Source of the DNA: Paracidovorax avenae ATCC 19860
GTDB lineage: Bacteria > Pseudomonadota > Gammaproteobacteria > Burkholderiales > Burkholderiaceae_C
DNA: 64,000 bases
Assembly: GCF_000176855.2 (NCBI RefSeq)
Contig: NC_015138.1
Coordinates: 186,001-250,000 of the forward strand
Direction of reading: 5' to 3'
The translations under genes were made by a program, and so were the position numbers. Positions 36,977-47,305 of the stretch are shown piece by piece. The first letter of the stretch is position 1, and each line of letters opens with the position of its first letter. The notes beneath the pieces are model-generated. The model saw only the letters and a list, made by a program, of their open reading frames with translations, was not told where the DNA came from and did not search any database.

Positions 36977-38451
36977 GGCAGCTCCAGGAGGAAGCGGGCG
37001 CCGCCGCCTTCGCGCGGCGCGTAATGCAGGTCGCCCCCGTGCGCCAGCGCCACCTCGCGCGCCAGGGCCAGGCCCAGGCCGTTGCCGTCGGTGCGGCCGG
37101 TGGCGAAGGGCTCGAAGAGCTGGGCGCGCAACGCCTCGGGCACGCCCGGGCCGTCGTCCTCCACAGAGATCACGCACAGGGAACGGGCGGCATCCACCTG
37201 GGCCGAGAGCACGGCTTCGCCTCCCTGCGGCGCATGGCGCACGGCGTTGTCCAGCAGGTTGTCGATGGCGCGCGCCGCGTGCACGGGATCGAAGACGGCC
37301 GTGGCCGGCGCGTCGCCGCGCAGCGACAGGCGCACGCCCCGGGCATCGGCCGCGGCCCGGGCGGTGTCCAGCCGTTCCTGCAGCCAGGCGGACAGGTCCA
37401 CCGGGTGGGGCTCGAGCTGCAGGGGCTGCACCAGGGTCAGCAGGCTCTGCACCAGGCCTTCCAGCCGGTCGATCTGCGTGCCGATGGCGGCCAGTGCGTC
37501 GGCATGGCGGGCGGGGGGCGCCGCCAGCGCGTTGTCGGCCTTCAGCCGCATGGCGGCGATGGGGTTGCGGATCTCGTGCGCCACCGATGCCGTCATGCGG
37601 CCCAGGGCCGTGAGGCGCATGTCGCGGTGCTGCTGGGCGAGCGCTTCGCGCAGGCGCTCGCGCGCTTCCTGCAGCCGGGCGCCGAAGCTGTTGAAGCCGT
37701 CCACGATGCGGTCGAGCTCGCGGATGCCGGTGCGCTGCAGCACGGGCACGGTGTCGCCCCCGGCCTGCGCCAGGGCGTCCTCCATGCGCTGCACCTGCCG
37801 CAGGCCACGCTGCAGCATCCACCCGAGCCAGGCGCCCGACACCACCACCAGCAGGGCCAGGATGGCGATGCCCGCGCGCAGGCTGTCCTGCGCGGCGATG
37901 GCGCCGGCATGCACGCGGGTCATGGTCCAGACGGCCGTGTCCGGGTGCGCGGACAGCGGACAGGCCGCCACGATGAGCACCTCGCGGCTGCCGCGCACCA
38001 GGTTCACCAGCGGCTGGCGCCCGGCGCTCGCCTGCCGCGCCATCTCCACGATCAGGGGCTCCTCGGCGGAGGGCACGTCGCTTTTCACGCCGCTGCCTTC
38101 GTAGGTGGGATAGGCATAGGCCAGCATCCCGCCGCTGGCGCTCCAGGCGCCGCCTTCGACGCGCGGCGCCTCCAGCAGCACCATGTGCAGGAGCACCCGC
38201 AGCAGGTCCTCGCGCGGGGCGTCGGCCACCACGTCGGGCACGGACTGGGCGTAGCGTGCGGCGACGTCGGCGCAGGCCTGCGCCACGCGGGTGCGGCCGG
38301 CGGCCACCTGCGCGCCGGAGCCCGACTGGTAGAGCACCGTGAGGACCACGGCCACCAGGGCGCAGGCGCCCAGCAGCAGGGTCCAGAAAAGGGTGAGTTG
38401 GATACGCAGGGAGCGCACGGGGGATCCGCGGGTGGGAGAAGACGTGCGCAT
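36961..38451 (-). CDS. Membrane sensor histidine kinase
   Basis: 496 residues. A transmembrane helix near 17-40, a ~140-residue periplasmic sensor, and a second helix near 190-212 are followed by a HAMP-like linker (GLRQVQRMEDAL). The H box is ASVAHEIRNPIAAM, and the catalytic ATPase has N box DNLLDNAVRHAP and G boxes EDDGPGVP and GNGLGLALAREV. It should phosphorylate the NtrC-type regulator encoded directly after it (overlap of 16 bases). The ligand is unknown. The frame's first ATG at 38451 gives a short basic cytoplasmic tail before the first helix. Confidence 0.9.
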
Positions 38452-38533
38452 CCTACGGTGCCACGGATGAGCCGGCGGTAGGAGAGCAGCCCATCCGCCA
38501 GGCCCGGAGGTCCAGAGGGCCGGCCGGGCAGGA

Positions 38534-39598
38534 TCAGGCCGCTTCGGGGTAGAACAGCCGCCGCGCCGGCACGGGCGCCACGGCGCGGCCGATGGCGGCG
38601 ATATGGTCCGGCGTGGTGCCGCAGCAGCCGCCCACGATGTTCACCAGGCCCTCGGCCGCGAACTCGTGCACCAGGCGGCTGGTGACCTCGGGCGTCTCGT
38701 CGAAGCCGGTGTCGCTCATCGGGTTGGGCAGGCCGGCATTGGGATAGCAGCTGATGAAGGTGTCTTCCGCCACCCGGTTCAGCTCCTGGATGTACGGGCG
38801 CATCAGCGTCGCGCCCAGGGCGCAGTTCAGGCCGATGGCCAGCGGGCGCGAGTGGCGCACGCTGTGCCAGAACGCCGTCACGGTCTGGCCCGAGAGGATG
38901 CGGCCGGAGGCGTCGGTGACGGTGCCGCTGATGATGAGCGGCAGGCGCTCGCCGCTCGCCTCGAAGTATTCGTCGATGGCGAAAAGGGCGGCCTTGGCGT
39001 TGAGCGTGTCGAAGATGGTTTCCACCAGCAGCACGTCGGCGCCACCCTCGACCAGCGCCTGGGTCTGCTCGTAATAGGCCGCGCGCAGCTGCTCGAAATC
39101 GACGTTGCGCGCGCCGGGGTCGTTCACGTCGGGGCTGATGCTGGCCGTCTTGGGCGTGGGGCCCAGGGCGCCGGCCACGAAGCGCGGCTTGCCCTGCGTG
39201 GAGAACTTGTCGCAGGCGGCGCGCGCCAGCCGGGCCGAGGCGAGGTTCATCTCGCGCGCCAGGTCGGCCATGTGGTAGTCCTCCTGCGCGATCGTGGTGG
39301 CGCCGAAGGTGTTGGTCTCGATCAGGTCGGCGCCCGCTGCCAGGTAGCGCTCGTGGATGTCGCGGATCACGTCGGGCCGCGTGAGCGACAGCAGCTCGTT
39401 GTTGCCCTTCACGTCCCGCGGGAAGTCCTTGAACCGGTCGCCCGCGCCACCGGGGCCGCTGTAGCCCTCGCCGCGGTACTGGGCCTCGCCCAGCTTGAAG
39501 CGCTGGATCATGGTGCCCATGGCGCCGTCGAGGATGGCGATGCGTTCGGCCAGGATGCCAGGCAGTTGTTGGGCGCGGGTGTAGTGGAGGGGTTGCAT
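38534..39598 (-). CDS. Stand-alone homocysteine methyltransferase module of methionine synthase
   Basis: 354 residues covering only the first module of cobalamin-dependent methionine synthase. The barrel starts with [17 protein letters not shown]. The zinc ligands are a Cys in GLNCALG and the pair in [13 protein letters not shown]. coli MetH has ~1227 residues with three further modules (pterin, cobalamin and activation). In many beta-proteobacteria MetH is split into this part plus a separate gene with the rest, but no partner is found in the window. This half alone binds homocysteine and zinc and needs the partner for methyl transfer. No cobalamin riboswitch was seen upstream. The ATG at 39598 was chosen for its match to the MetH N-terminus. 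Confidence 0.88.
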   Translation of the reverse strand: MQPLHYTRAQQLPGILAERIAILDGAMGTMIQRFKLGEAQYRGEGYSGPGGAGDRFKDFPRDVKGNNELLSLTRPDVIRDIHERYLAAGADLIETNTFGATTIAQEDYHMADLAREMNLASARLARAACDKFSTQGKPRFVAGALGPTPKTASISPDVNDPGARNVDFEQLRAAYYEQTQALVEGGADVLLVETIFDTLNAKAALFAIDEYFEASGERLPLIISGTVTDASGRILSGQTVTAFWHSVRHSRPLAIGLNCALGATLMRPYIQELNRVAEDTFISCYPNAGLPNPMSDTGFDETPEVTSRLVHEFAAEGLVNIVGGCCGTTPDHIAAIGRAVAPVPARRLFYPEAA

Positions 39599-39666
39599 AA
39601 GCCTCCATTGTAGAAAGTGCGCCCGGCGTACCGGCCTGCCCGTGCCGGTTCTGCCGCCCTTGCCCT

Positions 39667-40029
39667 TTACTCGGCCATGGCCTTGCACAAGGCCGCCATG
39701 CTCTTCTGGCCTTCGGGTGTCCTGGCTTCCTGCATCTGGTCGCGCCGGGCGTCCGCCACGGCGGAGGCAAACGCCGGGCTCTTGCGGTACTCGGCCAGCT
39801 GGGGCGGAAGCGATGCCAGATTGGTCTGCCAGTTCTTGTCGATCTTTTTGGCAAGGTCTGGGTGCAGGGACGAGCAGTTGGCGACGGTGGCCGCATCGGT
39901 CACGTGCATCTGGCGCTCCATCGCTGCCTGCATGTCCTTCTGGGTGATCTGGTTCGCGGGCTTGGGCTGGGCGAGCACCTGCACGCTGAAGGCGACGGCG
40001 GCAAAGGCGATGAAGGATGCGATTTTCAT
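39667..40029 (-). CDS. Small exported protein of unknown function
   Basis: 120 residues. A signal peptide ([20 protein letters not shown]) is followed by a helical mature region of ~100 residues with two cysteines (in VANCSSLHP and ALCKAMAE) that could form a disulfide in the periplasm. It is Ala/Gln-rich with no motif I know. No strong ribosome site is visible. An ATG three codons earlier is also possible. It lies upstream of the homocysteine methyltransferase gene on the same strand with a 68-base gap, with no evident link. Confidence 0.72.
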   Translation of the reverse strand: MKIASFIAFAAVAFSVQVLAQPKPANQITQKDMQAAMERQMHVTDAATVANCSSLHPDLAKKIDKNWQTNLASLPPQLAEYRKSPAFASAVADARRDQMQEARTPEGQKSMAALCKAMAE

Positions 40030-40140
40030 GGCTGGCATGGGGTTGGTGGGTAATCCGGTCTGAAATCCTGCTTGCTGCCTGCCGTGGAGTTGGGTCCAGT
40101 ACCGGCCGCGAGCGTGATTATCAGGAGAACCGTGCCGCGG

Positions 40141-41028
40141 TTATCCGGCGTGGCCTGCAGCAGCCGCCACGTCCAGAAACGCCTGCAGCGCCGGATTCGC
40201 GCCCTCTTCATGCCAGGCCAGTACCCCCACCGTGGGGTGCTCCAGGTGGGCGATGGGCACGAATCGCACGCCCTGTACGGCGGCCTGCGCCATCGAGGCC
40301 GGCACCAGCGCCACGCCCATGCGCATGGCGACCAGCGCCACGACGGTCAGCCACTGGCGCGCGGCATGGCGTGTGTGCGGGTGGATGCCGGCGCGGTGGA
40401 AGAGGGCGATCACGTTGTCGTGGTTGGCCGGGGCCACGTCGCGCGCGAACATCACGAAGGTTTCCCCGGCCAGGGCGTGCAGGTCCACCGGCGCCGTGCC
40501 GGCCAGGGCATGGCCCTGGGGCAGGCAGGCCACGAAGTGGTCGTGCGCCAGCGGCAGGCTGCGCAGGGGCGCGGGCACCACGCTGGCGTTGATGAAGCCG
40601 GCATGCAGCTGGCGGTGCAGCAGCGCTTCGGTCTGCTCGCCCGAGGACATCTCGCGCAGGCTGACTTCGATGCCCGGCGCGCGCTCACTGAACGCGCGCA
40701 CGATGGCCGGCATGTCGCGATAGACCATCGATCCGGTGAAGCCGATGTCCAGCCGTCCGCGCAGGCCTGCGGCCACGGCGCGCGCCGTATCGCCCGCGCG
40801 TGCCACGCGGTCGAGTACCACGCGCACCTCGGCCAGGTAGGCCTGTCCCGCGGGCGTGAGCGCCACGTGCTTGCTGCTGCGGTCGAACAGCTTCACGCCG
40901 AGTTCATCCTCCAGCGCCTTGATGCCCGAGCTGAGCGGCGGCTGCGTGATGGCGAGCCGCTCCGCCGCGCGGCCGAAATGCAGCTCCTCGGCCAGCACGG
41001 CGAAGTAGCGCAGCAGGTGCAGTTTCAT
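40141..41028 (-). CDS. LysR-family regulator
   Basis: 295 residues. The helix-turn-helix is at ~15-60 (GRAAERLAITQPPLSSGIKALEDELGVKLF), and the ligand domain resembles that of CatR/BenM-like and other regulators (FTGSMVYRDMPAIVRAF). It lies on the same strand just after the CoA-transferase/acyl-CoA-dehydrogenase operon, behind a repeat that may terminate that operon. It could regulate those catabolic genes, but there is no divergent target to confirm it. Confidence 0.85.
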   Translation of the reverse strand: MKLHLLRYFAVLAEELHFGRAAERLAITQPPLSSGIKALEDELGVKLFDRSSKHVALTPAGQAYLAEVRVVLDRVARAGDTARAVAAGLRGRLDIGFTGSMVYRDMPAIVRAFSERAPGIEVSLREMSSGEQTEALLHRQLHAGFINASVVPAPLRSLPLAHDHFVACLPQGHALAGTAPVDLHALAGETFVMFARDVAPANHDNVIALFHRAGIHPHTRHAARQWLTVVALVAMRMGVALVPASMAQAAVQGVRFVPIAHLEHPTVGVLAWHEEGANPALQAFLDVAAAAGHAG

Positions 41029-41073
41029 GCGGGGAATGATGCCAGCCGCTGTGGGTCCGGCGATCCGGTACGC

Positions 41074-41103
41074 GGAAGCGGCGCAGCCGCTCAGGGTGAT
41101 GTC
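41074..41103 (-). repeat. Repeat with AGCGGC/GCCGCT hairpin at the 3' end of the acyl-CoA dehydrogenase gene
   Basis: A 30-base unit differing at one base from the copy at 44171-44200. Its core AGCGGCTGCGCCGCT is a perfect stem-loop on the minus strand immediately after the stop codon. It resembles a dispersed terminator-like or REP-type element. Confidence 0.6.
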
Positions 41104-42268
41104 AATACGATTTCCGCAAGCCTAAGACTTTCTCCGCGATGAAGCACAGGATCAGCTGCGGACTCACGGGCGCGAGGCGCGGGATCCACGATTCGCGCAT
41201 GTAGCGCTCCACGTGGTATTCCTTGGCGTAGCCCATGCCGCCATGGGTCAGGATGGCGCGCTCGCAGGCGTGGTAGCAGGCTTCGGCCGCGAGGTATTTG
41301 GCGGCATTGGCCTCGGCGCCGCAGGGCTGGTGCCGGTCGTAGAGCCAGGCGGCCTTCTGCACCATGAGGTGCGCGGCCTCCAGTTCCATCCACGACTGCG
41401 CCAGCGGGTGCTGGATGCCCTGGTTCTGCCCGATCGGTCGGCCGAACACCTCGCGCTCCTGCGCATAGCCGGCCGCGCGTGCCAGCGCCGCGCGGCCCAG
41501 GCCCACGGCCTCGCTCGCTATCAGGATGCGTTCGGGGTTGAGGCCGTGCAGGATGTACTGGAAGCCCTTGCCTTCCTCGCCCACGCGGTCTTCCACGGGA
41601 ATGCGCAGGCCGTCGATGAACACCTGGTTGGAATCCACGCACTTGCGGCCGAGCTTCTCGATCTCGCGCACCTCCACCGTGCTGCGGTCCAGGTCGGTGT
41701 AGAACAGGCTCAGGCCTTCGGTGCCGCGGCACTCTTCCAGCGGCGTGGTGCGCGCCAGCAGCAGGATCTTGCTGGCCACCTGCGCGGTGCTGATCCACAC
41801 CTTCTGGCCGTGCACCACGTAGTGGTCGCCCTGCCGCACGGCGCGGGTCCTGAGCTTGAGGGTGTTCAGGCCCGTGTTGGGCTCGGTCACGCCGAAGCAG
41901 GCCTTGTCGCGGCCCTGGATGAGCGGCGGCAGCCAGCGTGCCTTCTGTTCGTTGGTGCCGAACACCACCACCGGGTGCAGCCCGAAGATGTTCATGTGCA
42001 CGGCCGACGCGCCCGACAGGCCCGCGCCCGTGGCGGCGATCGTGTGCATCATCAGCGCGGCCTCGCTGATGCTCAGGCCCGCGCCGCCGTAGGCTTCGGG
42101 CATGGCGATGCCCAGCCAGCCGGCATCGGCCAGCGCCTGGTGGAAGTCGTGCGGAAAGCCGCCCTCGCGGTCCTTCGCGAGCCAGTAGTCGGCATCGAAG
42201 GGCGCGCAGACGCGCTCGATCGCATCGCGGATCTGTTCGTGTTCCGGCGAGAGGGCGAAGTCCATCAT
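41102..42268 (-). CDS. Acyl-CoA dehydrogenase
   Basis: 388 residues, standard family length. Signatures are CFGVTEPNTGLNTLKLRT (FAD/acyl loop), VHGQKVWISTAQVASKILLL and the C-terminal ILTHGGMGYAKEYHVERYMRE. It oxidises an acyl-CoA thioester with FAD, passing electrons to ETF. It overlaps the cupin gene by 4 bases and is the last gene of the operon with a CoA-transferase and a Bug solute-binding protein. Together these suggest uptake, CoA activation and oxidation of a carboxylic acid. The substrate is unknown. Confidence 0.88.
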   Translation of the reverse strand: MMDFALSPEHEQIRDAIERVCAPFDADYWLAKDREGGFPHDFHQALADAGWLGIAMPEAYGGAGLSISEAALMMHTIAATGAGLSGASAVHMNIFGLHPVVVFGTNEQKARWLPPLIQGRDKACFGVTEPNTGLNTLKLRTRAVRQGDHYVVHGQKVWISTAQVASKILLLARTTPLEECRGTEGLSLFYTDLDRSTVEVREIEKLGRKCVDSNQVFIDGLRIPVEDRVGEEGKGFQYILHGLNPERILIASEAVGLGRAALARAAGYAQEREVFGRPIGQNQGIQHPLAQSWMELEAAHLMVQKAAWLYDRHQPCGAEANAAKYLAAEACYHACERAILTHGGMGYAKEYHVERYMRESWIPRLAPVSPQLILCFIAEKVLGLRKSY

Positions 42269-42747
42269 GCGCCTTTCGCGGCCGGGCGGACCACCTTGTC
42301 GGGCGATTCGCCGTAGGGCGGGCTGTAGATCACCAGCAGCTTCACGGGCGTGTCGCTGGTCACGGTGAACACGTGCATGCGGTCGGCCGGGAAGAAGCAC
42401 ATGTCGCCCGGCACCATGTCGAAAGCCTCGCCCTCCACCTCGGCACGGGCCGTGCCTTCCAGCAGGTAGCAGGCCTGCTCGATGCCCGGGTGCGCATGCG
42501 GCAGCGCGCCGCCGCCCCTGTGCAGCGTGCCGAGCAGCACTTCCATCTGCCGCGCGCCCACGGTCTCGGGGCCGATCAGGCGCTGGTTCACGGTGTGGTG
42601 GTGGTTGGCGGGCTGGTAGCCGGGCACCTGGGCGGCGCGCACCAGGTAGCGGGAAGAGGACGGGGCGGCAGAGGTCATGGCGGTGGTCGTGTCGGTCGTC
42701 GGGGGAGGGGTTGCGGAAGAGGTCGTGGGCGCGGTGGTGGAGGTCAT
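42265..42747 (-). CDS. Single-domain cupin protein
   Basis: 160 residues. A Thr/Ser/Pro-rich stretch of ~33 residues precedes one cupin barrel. The metal-binding motif 1 is GALPHAHPGIEQACYLLEG, and motif 2 is MVPGDMCFFPADRMHVF. It may bind a metal and act as an isomerase, dioxygenase or sensor, and the family is too broad to choose. The ATG at 42747 overlaps the CoA-transferase stop (ATGA), and the stop overlaps the dehydrogenase start, so all three genes are coupled. An in-frame ATG at 42678 would remove the low-complexity part. Confidence 0.75.
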   Translation of the reverse strand: MTSTTAPTTSSATPPPTTDTTTAMTSAAPSSSRYLVRAAQVPGYQPANHHHTVNQRLIGPETVGARQMEVLLGTLHRGGGALPHAHPGIEQACYLLEGTARAEVEGEAFDMVPGDMCFFPADRMHVFTVTSDTPVKLLVIYSPPYGESPDKVVRPAAKGA

Positions 42748-44003
42748 GCGCCGTCTCCGGCGGCGCGGCAGGCGCGCTGCGCGAGCAGGGCGTCGATCTG
42801 CGCGGGCGTGTAGCCGGCCCCGGCCAGCAGGCTGCGCGTGTGTTCGCCCAGGCGCGGCGCGGGGGGCAGGTCGCGCGCCGGGGGCGTGGCGGACCAGCGC
42901 GTGGGGTGCGCCATGGCATGCATCGGCCCCTCGGTGGGGTGCTCGGTGTCGTGCACGAAGCCGGTGGCGCGCAGCTGCGGGTTCTGCAGCAGGTCGGCCG
43001 GGGAATTCATCGGCATGTTGGGCACGTCGGCCGCGTCCAGCAGCGCCTGCCATGCGGCCGTGGTGCGCGTGCGCAGGATGCGTGCCACTTCGGCATACAC
43101 GGCGTCGATGTGCGCCGCGCGCGCGCCGTGCGTGGCGAAGCGCGGGTCGTGCGCGAGGCCGCCGCTGCCGTCCTCGCCGATCGCCGCGAAGAAGCTGCGC
43201 CAGTGCTTGTCGTTGTAGATCAGCACGCAGAGCATGCCGTCGGCCGTGGCGTAGGGCTTGCGGTGGGCCGTGAGCAGGCGCGCGTAGCCGGGCTCGCCCA
43301 GCGGCGGCTCGAAGGTCAGGCCCGCCATGTGGTCGCCCAGCACGAACTGCGCCATGGCCTCGAACATCGGCACGACCACCGCCTGGCCCTGGCCGGTTTT
43401 CTCGCGGGCGTAGAGTGCCGCCGTCACGGCATAGACGGCGTGCAGTCCGGTCACCCGGTCCGACAGCGTGGTGGGCGCATACGACGGCTCCGGCGCGCCG
43501 TAGCGCTGCATGAGCCACGGGATGCCGGTGGCGCCCTGGATCAGGTCGTCGTAGGCCGGCCGCGCGGCGTCCGGCCCCTCCTGGTCGAAGCCGCAGCAGC
43601 TTACATGGATGATGCGCGGGTTGCGCGCGCGCACCGCCTCGTAGTCCAGCCCCAGCCGCGCCAGCGCCTGCGGCCGCACGTTGCTGATGAGCACGTCGCA
43701 TCCCTCGGCCAGCCGCAGCGCCGCCTCGCGCCCCTCCGGGTGCTTCAGGTCCAGCGCGATGCTCTGCTTGCCCGCGTTCGCATGCAGGAAGATGTGCCCC
43801 ATGCCCGCACTCCGCATCGGCCCCACATGCCGCATGTTGTCGCCCTCGGGCGTCTCCACCTTCACCACCTCCGCACCCAGTTGCGCGAGGATCTGCGTGG
43901 CGAACGGCCCCATGATCACCGAGGTGAGATCGAGCACGCGCACGTCCGCCAGCGGGCCGGTGCGTGAAGCGGATGGAGCAGGAGAAGAAGAGTCGTCTGT
44001 CAT
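42744..44003 (-). CDS. CaiB/BaiF family (class III) CoA-transferase
   Basis: 419 residues. The N-terminal LADVRVLDLTSVIMGPFATQILAQLGAEVVKVE and the catalytic Asp region SCCGFDQEGPDAARPAYDDLIQGATG are class III hallmarks. These enzymes move CoA between carboxylic acids without ATP. It is followed by the overlapping cupin and acyl-CoA dehydrogenase genes and preceded, after a repeat, by a Bug-type binding protein, giving a plausible carboxylate-degradation operon. The exact acyl group is unknown. Confidence 0.88.
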   Translation of the reverse strand: MTDDSSSPAPSASRTGPLADVRVLDLTSVIMGPFATQILAQLGAEVVKVETPEGDNMRHVGPMRSAGMGHIFLHANAGKQSIALDLKHPEGREAALRLAEGCDVLISNVRPQALARLGLDYEAVRARNPRIIHVSCCGFDQEGPDAARPAYDDLIQGATGIPWLMQRYGAPEPSYAPTTLSDRVTGLHAVYAVTAALYAREKTGQGQAVVVPMFEAMAQFVLGDHMAGLTFEPPLGEPGYARLLTAHRKPYATADGMLCVLIYNDKHWRSFFAAIGEDGSGGLAHDPRFATHGARAAHIDAVYAEVARILRTRTTAAWQALLDAADVPNMPMNSPADLLQNPQLRATGFVHDTEHPTEGPMHAMAHPTRWSATPPARDLPPAPRLGEHTRSLLAGAGYTPAQIDALLAQRACRAAGDGA

Positions 44004-44170
44004 GTCATGTTCCGTTGAACAGGTCCGTCCGGCAGCGCCACCCCTGTCTACGCTCGAGCTCACGGCTTTCGCGCCAGCGCGGCCCAGGCCAGCAGACGCC
44101 GTGGAACTGGCTCCGCCAGGCCACTGGCGTCGTCCCCCTTCCCGGACCGCGCAGCGGACCGAGAGAAGGG

Positions 44171-44200
44171 GGAAGCGGCGCAGCCGCTCAGGGGGATGTC
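44171..44200 (-). repeat. Second copy of the AGCGGC/GCCGCT repeat, at the 3' end of the Bug gene
   Basis: Same 30-base unit as 41074-41103 with one difference. Here it contains the stop codon of the Bug gene. Adjacent CCCCCTTC / GAAGGGGG arms (about 44138-44172) add a larger palindrome. Probably a dispersed gene-end element. Confidence 0.6.
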
Positions 44201-45174
44201 GCTTGAATCCCGGCTTGCTGGATCAAGGTCCGCCAGTGCGCCAGCTGCTGCGCCACGTACTGCGCGAATTCCTCGGGCGTCCTGCTGGGCCAGACCTGGA
44301 AGCCGATCTGCGCGAGCTTGTCCTGCGTGTCCTTGTCGGCCAGCACGGCCTGCAGCTCGGTATTCAGTCGCTGCACCACGGCGGGCGGCATGCCGGCCGG
44401 GCCGAAGATGCCGTTCCATGAGGTCAGGTCGAAGCCCTTCACCGTCTGGCCGATGGGCGGCACGCCCGGCAGCAGCGGCGAGGGCTGGGCGGTGGTGATG
44501 CCCAGAGTGCGCACCTTGTCGCCCGTGAGCATGCTCTTGCCCGAGCCCAGGTCCACCACGTAGGCCTGCACCTGCCCGCCCAGCAGGTCGGTGAGCGCCT
44601 GCGGGCTGGACTTGTAGGGCACGCCCAGGATGTCCACCTTCGCGATGTGCTTGATGCTCTCCATCGCGACCAGCGAGGTGCTGTTGGGCGTGGCGTAGCT
44701 CAGCGTGCCGGGATGGGCGCGGGCGTAGTCGAGGAACTCGGGCAGGGTCTTGACCGGCAGGGCCGGGCTCACCACGAGCGCGAAGGGCAGCTCGCCCACC
44801 CGGGCCACGGGCGTGAAATCCTTGATGGGGTCGTACTTGAGGCTGGTGTAGAGCGCCGGGTTGGCTGAGTGCGAGGTGTTCGTGGTCATGAACAGCGTGT
44901 AGCCGTCCGGCCTGGCCCGGGCCGCCAGCTGGGCGCCCACCTGGGCATTGGCGCCGGGCTTGTTGTCCACCAGCACCGGCTGCTTCAGGCGCTCGGACAG
45001 TTTCTGGCCCACGGTGCGCGCCACGGCGTCCGTGCCGCTGCCGGCGGCAAAGGGCACGATGAGGGTGATCGGAGCGTTCGGATAGGCGGGGGCCTGGGCC
45101 AGGGCTGCCGTGGCGGCGAGCGCGGCCGCGGCACCGCAGGCCCGTCGCAGGGCGCGGGGAAGGGAAAAGCGCAT
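44188..45174 (-). CDS. Bug-family tripartite tricarboxylate transporter substrate-binding protein
   Basis: 328 residues. A signal peptide is cleaved near ALAQA (residue ~27). The diagnostic [29 protein letters not shown] is followed by [15 protein letters not shown]. Bug proteins bind carboxylates in the periplasm. Many, like this one, have no adjacent membrane components, and some act as sensors. It heads the CoA-transferase/cupin/dehydrogenase genes, suggesting its ligand is the acid they degrade. Typical of Comamonadaceae and Bordetella, which carry many copies. Confidence 0.88.
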   Translation of the reverse strand: MRFSLPRALRRACGAAAALAATAALAQAPAYPNAPITLIVPFAAGSGTDAVARTVGQKLSERLKQPVLVDNKPGANAQVGAQLAARARPDGYTLFMTTNTSHSANPALYTSLKYDPIKDFTPVARVGELPFALVVSPALPVKTLPEFLDYARAHPGTLSYATPNSTSLVAMESIKHIAKVDILGVPYKSSPQALTDLLGGQVQAYVVDLGSGKSMLTGDKVRTLGITTAQPSPLLPGVPPIGQTVKGFDLTSWNGIFGPAGMPPAVVQRLNTELQAVLADKDTQDKLAQIGFQVWPSRTPEEFAQYVAQQLAHWRTLIQQAGIQATSP

Positions 45175-45442
45175 GGTGTCTGTCTCCTGGAAGGGCGGCC
45201 TCTGTACCCGGGCCTGGAGGGCATCTTGGGCTCGCCATCCATTCGCGTCCAATTCAATCGTTGAAGCGTGTGATAGCTTTTGCGAATGGTTGCCGCGCTT
45301 CCGGCCTGCGGGACGGAGCACAATAGGCACTTGCCTGCGTGCAGGCGCAGCGGCCCCGCCGGGATGCCGTCCTGCCCTGCACCCGCCCAGCGCCACTGCC
45401 GCGCGGGCATCCCGACGCCATCGACCAGAGAGTTCCACCGCC

Positions 45443-47305
45443 TTGTCCCCCGCGCATTTCGTCCTGCACGACGTTTTCGGCTACGAGCATTTCCGCGGCC
45501 CGCAGCAGGCCATCGTCGAACACGTGATCGCCGGCGGCGACGCGCTGGTGCTCATGCCCACGGGCGGCGGCAAGTCGCTGTGCTACCAGGTGCCGGCCAT
45601 CGTGCGGCGCGACGCGGGCCGCGGCGTGGCCATCGTGGTGTCGCCGCTGATCGCGCTCATGCACGACCAGGTGGGCGCGCTGCACGAGGCGGGCGTGGAT
45701 GCGGCCTACCTGAATTCCACGCTCGACTGGCAGCAGACGCAGGAGCTGGAGCGGCGCGTGGCGCGCGGCGACATCACCATGCTGTATGCCGCGCCCGAGC
45801 GGCTGACCACACCGCGCTTCCTGGAGCTGCTCGACGGCCTGCACCAGCGCGGGCAGCTCTCGATGTTCGCCATCGACGAGGCGCATTGCGTGAGCCAGTG
45901 GGGCCACGACTTCCGCCCCGAATACCGCGCGCTCACCGTGCTGCACGAGCGCTACCCGGGCGTGCCGCGCATCGCGCTCACCGCCACGGCCGATGCACTC
46001 ACGCGCGAGGACATCGTGGAGCGGCTGCAGCTCGAGGGTGCGCAGCACTTCGTCTCCAGCTTCGACCGGCCGAACATCCGCTACACCATCGTCGAGAAGA
46101 AAGAGCCGCTCGCGCAGCTCCTGCGCTTCATCGAGCGCGAGCACCCGGAAGATGCGGGCGTGGTCTATTGCCAGTCACGCAAGCGCGTGGAGGAGATGTC
46201 CGCCGCGCTGGTCGATGCGGGCCTGAAGTCGCTGCCCTACCACGCAGGCCTGCCGCCCGAGGTGCGCCAGGAGAACCAGGACCGCTTCCTGCGCGAGGAG
46301 GGCATCGTGATGGTCGCCACCATCGCGTTCGGCATGGGCATCGACAAGCCCGACGTGCGCTTCGTGGCCCACGTGGACATGCCGAAGAACATCGAGGGCT
46401 ACTACCAGGAAACCGGCCGCGCCGGCCGCGACGGCCTGCCCGCCGATGCCTGGATGGCCTACGGCCTGCAGGACGTGGTGAACCAGCGCCGCATGATCGA
46501 CGAGAGCCCTGCGGGCGAGGAGTTCAAGCAGGTGATGCGCGGCAAGCTCGACGCGCTGCTGGGCCTGGCCGAGGCCACGGACTGCCGGCGCGTGCGGCTG
46601 CTGGGCTACTTCGGCGAGCCGTCCGAACCCTGCGGCAACTGCGACAACTGCCTGAATCCGCCGGCGGTCTGGGACGGCACGGACGCCGCGCGCAAGCTGC
46701 TGTCCACCATCTACCGCGTGCACGAGGCGAGCGGCCTGACCTTCGGCACCGGCCACATCATGGACATCGTGCGCGGCAAGGACACAGAGAAGATCCGGCA
46801 GTTCGGCCACGACAAGCTCTCCACCTTCGGTGTGGGCAAGGAATACACCGAACCGCAGCTGCGCGGCGTGCTGCGCCAACTGCTCGCCACGGGCGCGGTG
46901 GGCCTGCACAAGGTGATGCTGGAGAGCGGCCACAGCTTCGATACGCTGAGCCTCACGGCCGGCTCCAAGCCGGTGCTCAAGGGCCAGGTGCCCGTGCAAC
47001 TGCGCGAATCCACCGCCAGCACGCCGGCCAGGCGCACCCGCCGCAGCACCGCGCCGCCGGCGGCCGCCGCCAACCTGGGCCCGGACGCCCAGGTGCGCTT
47101 CATCAACCTCAAGGCCTGGCGCGCCGAGGTGGCGCGCGAGCACAACCTGCCGGCCTACGTGATCTTCCACGACGCCACGCTGGCCGCGATCGCGGAGCGG
47201 CAGCCCGCCTCGCTGGCCGACCTGCAGGGCATCAGCGGCATGGGCGCCAAGAAGCTGGAGGCCTACGGGGCCGACGTGCTGCGCGTGTGCGCCTCGGCGG
47301 GCTGA
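45443..47305 (+). CDS. recQ: ATP-dependent DNA helicase RecQ
   Basis: 620 residues. It has Walker [16 protein letters not shown] (~36-50), DEAH box [20 protein letters not shown] and helicase motif [16 protein letters not shown]. The RecQ-C zinc site has Cys in DCRRVRL and CGNCDNC, followed by a winged helix and a C-terminal HRDC domain (~545-615). It unwinds DNA in recombination repair. The frame is open further upstream. A TTG at 45443 gives the family N-terminus [18 protein letters not shown] and is preferred, although the ribosome site (CAGAGAG) is weak. Its 3' end overlaps the convergent beta-lactamase-like gene by 43 bases. Confidence 0.92.
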   Translation: MSPAHFVLHDVFGYEHFRGPQQAIVEHVIAGGDALVLMPTGGGKSLCYQVPAIVRRDAGRGVAIVVSPLIALMHDQVGALHEAGVDAAYLNSTLDWQQTQELERRVARGDITMLYAAPERLTTPRFLELLDGLHQRGQLSMFAIDEAHCVSQWGHDFRPEYRALTVLHERYPGVPRIALTATADALTREDIVERLQLEGAQHFVSSFDRPNIRYTIVEKKEPLAQLLRFIEREHPEDAGVVYCQSRKRVEEMSAALVDAGLKSLPYHAGLPPEVRQENQDRFLREEGIVMVATIAFGMGIDKPDVRFVAHVDMPKNIEGYYQETGRAGRDGLPADAWMAYGLQDVVNQRRMIDESPAGEEFKQVMRGKLDALLGLAEATDCRRVRLLGYFGEPSEPCGNCDNCLNPPAVWDGTDAARKLLSTIYRVHEASGLTFGTGHIMDIVRGKDTEKIRQFGHDKLSTFGVGKEYTEPQLRGVLRQLLATGAVGLHKVMLESGHSFDTLSLTAGSKPVLKGQVPVQLRESTASTPARRTRRSTAPPAAAANLGPDAQVRFINLKAWRAEVAREHNLPAYVIFHDATLAAIAERQPASLADLQGISGMGAKKLEAYGADVLRVCASAG

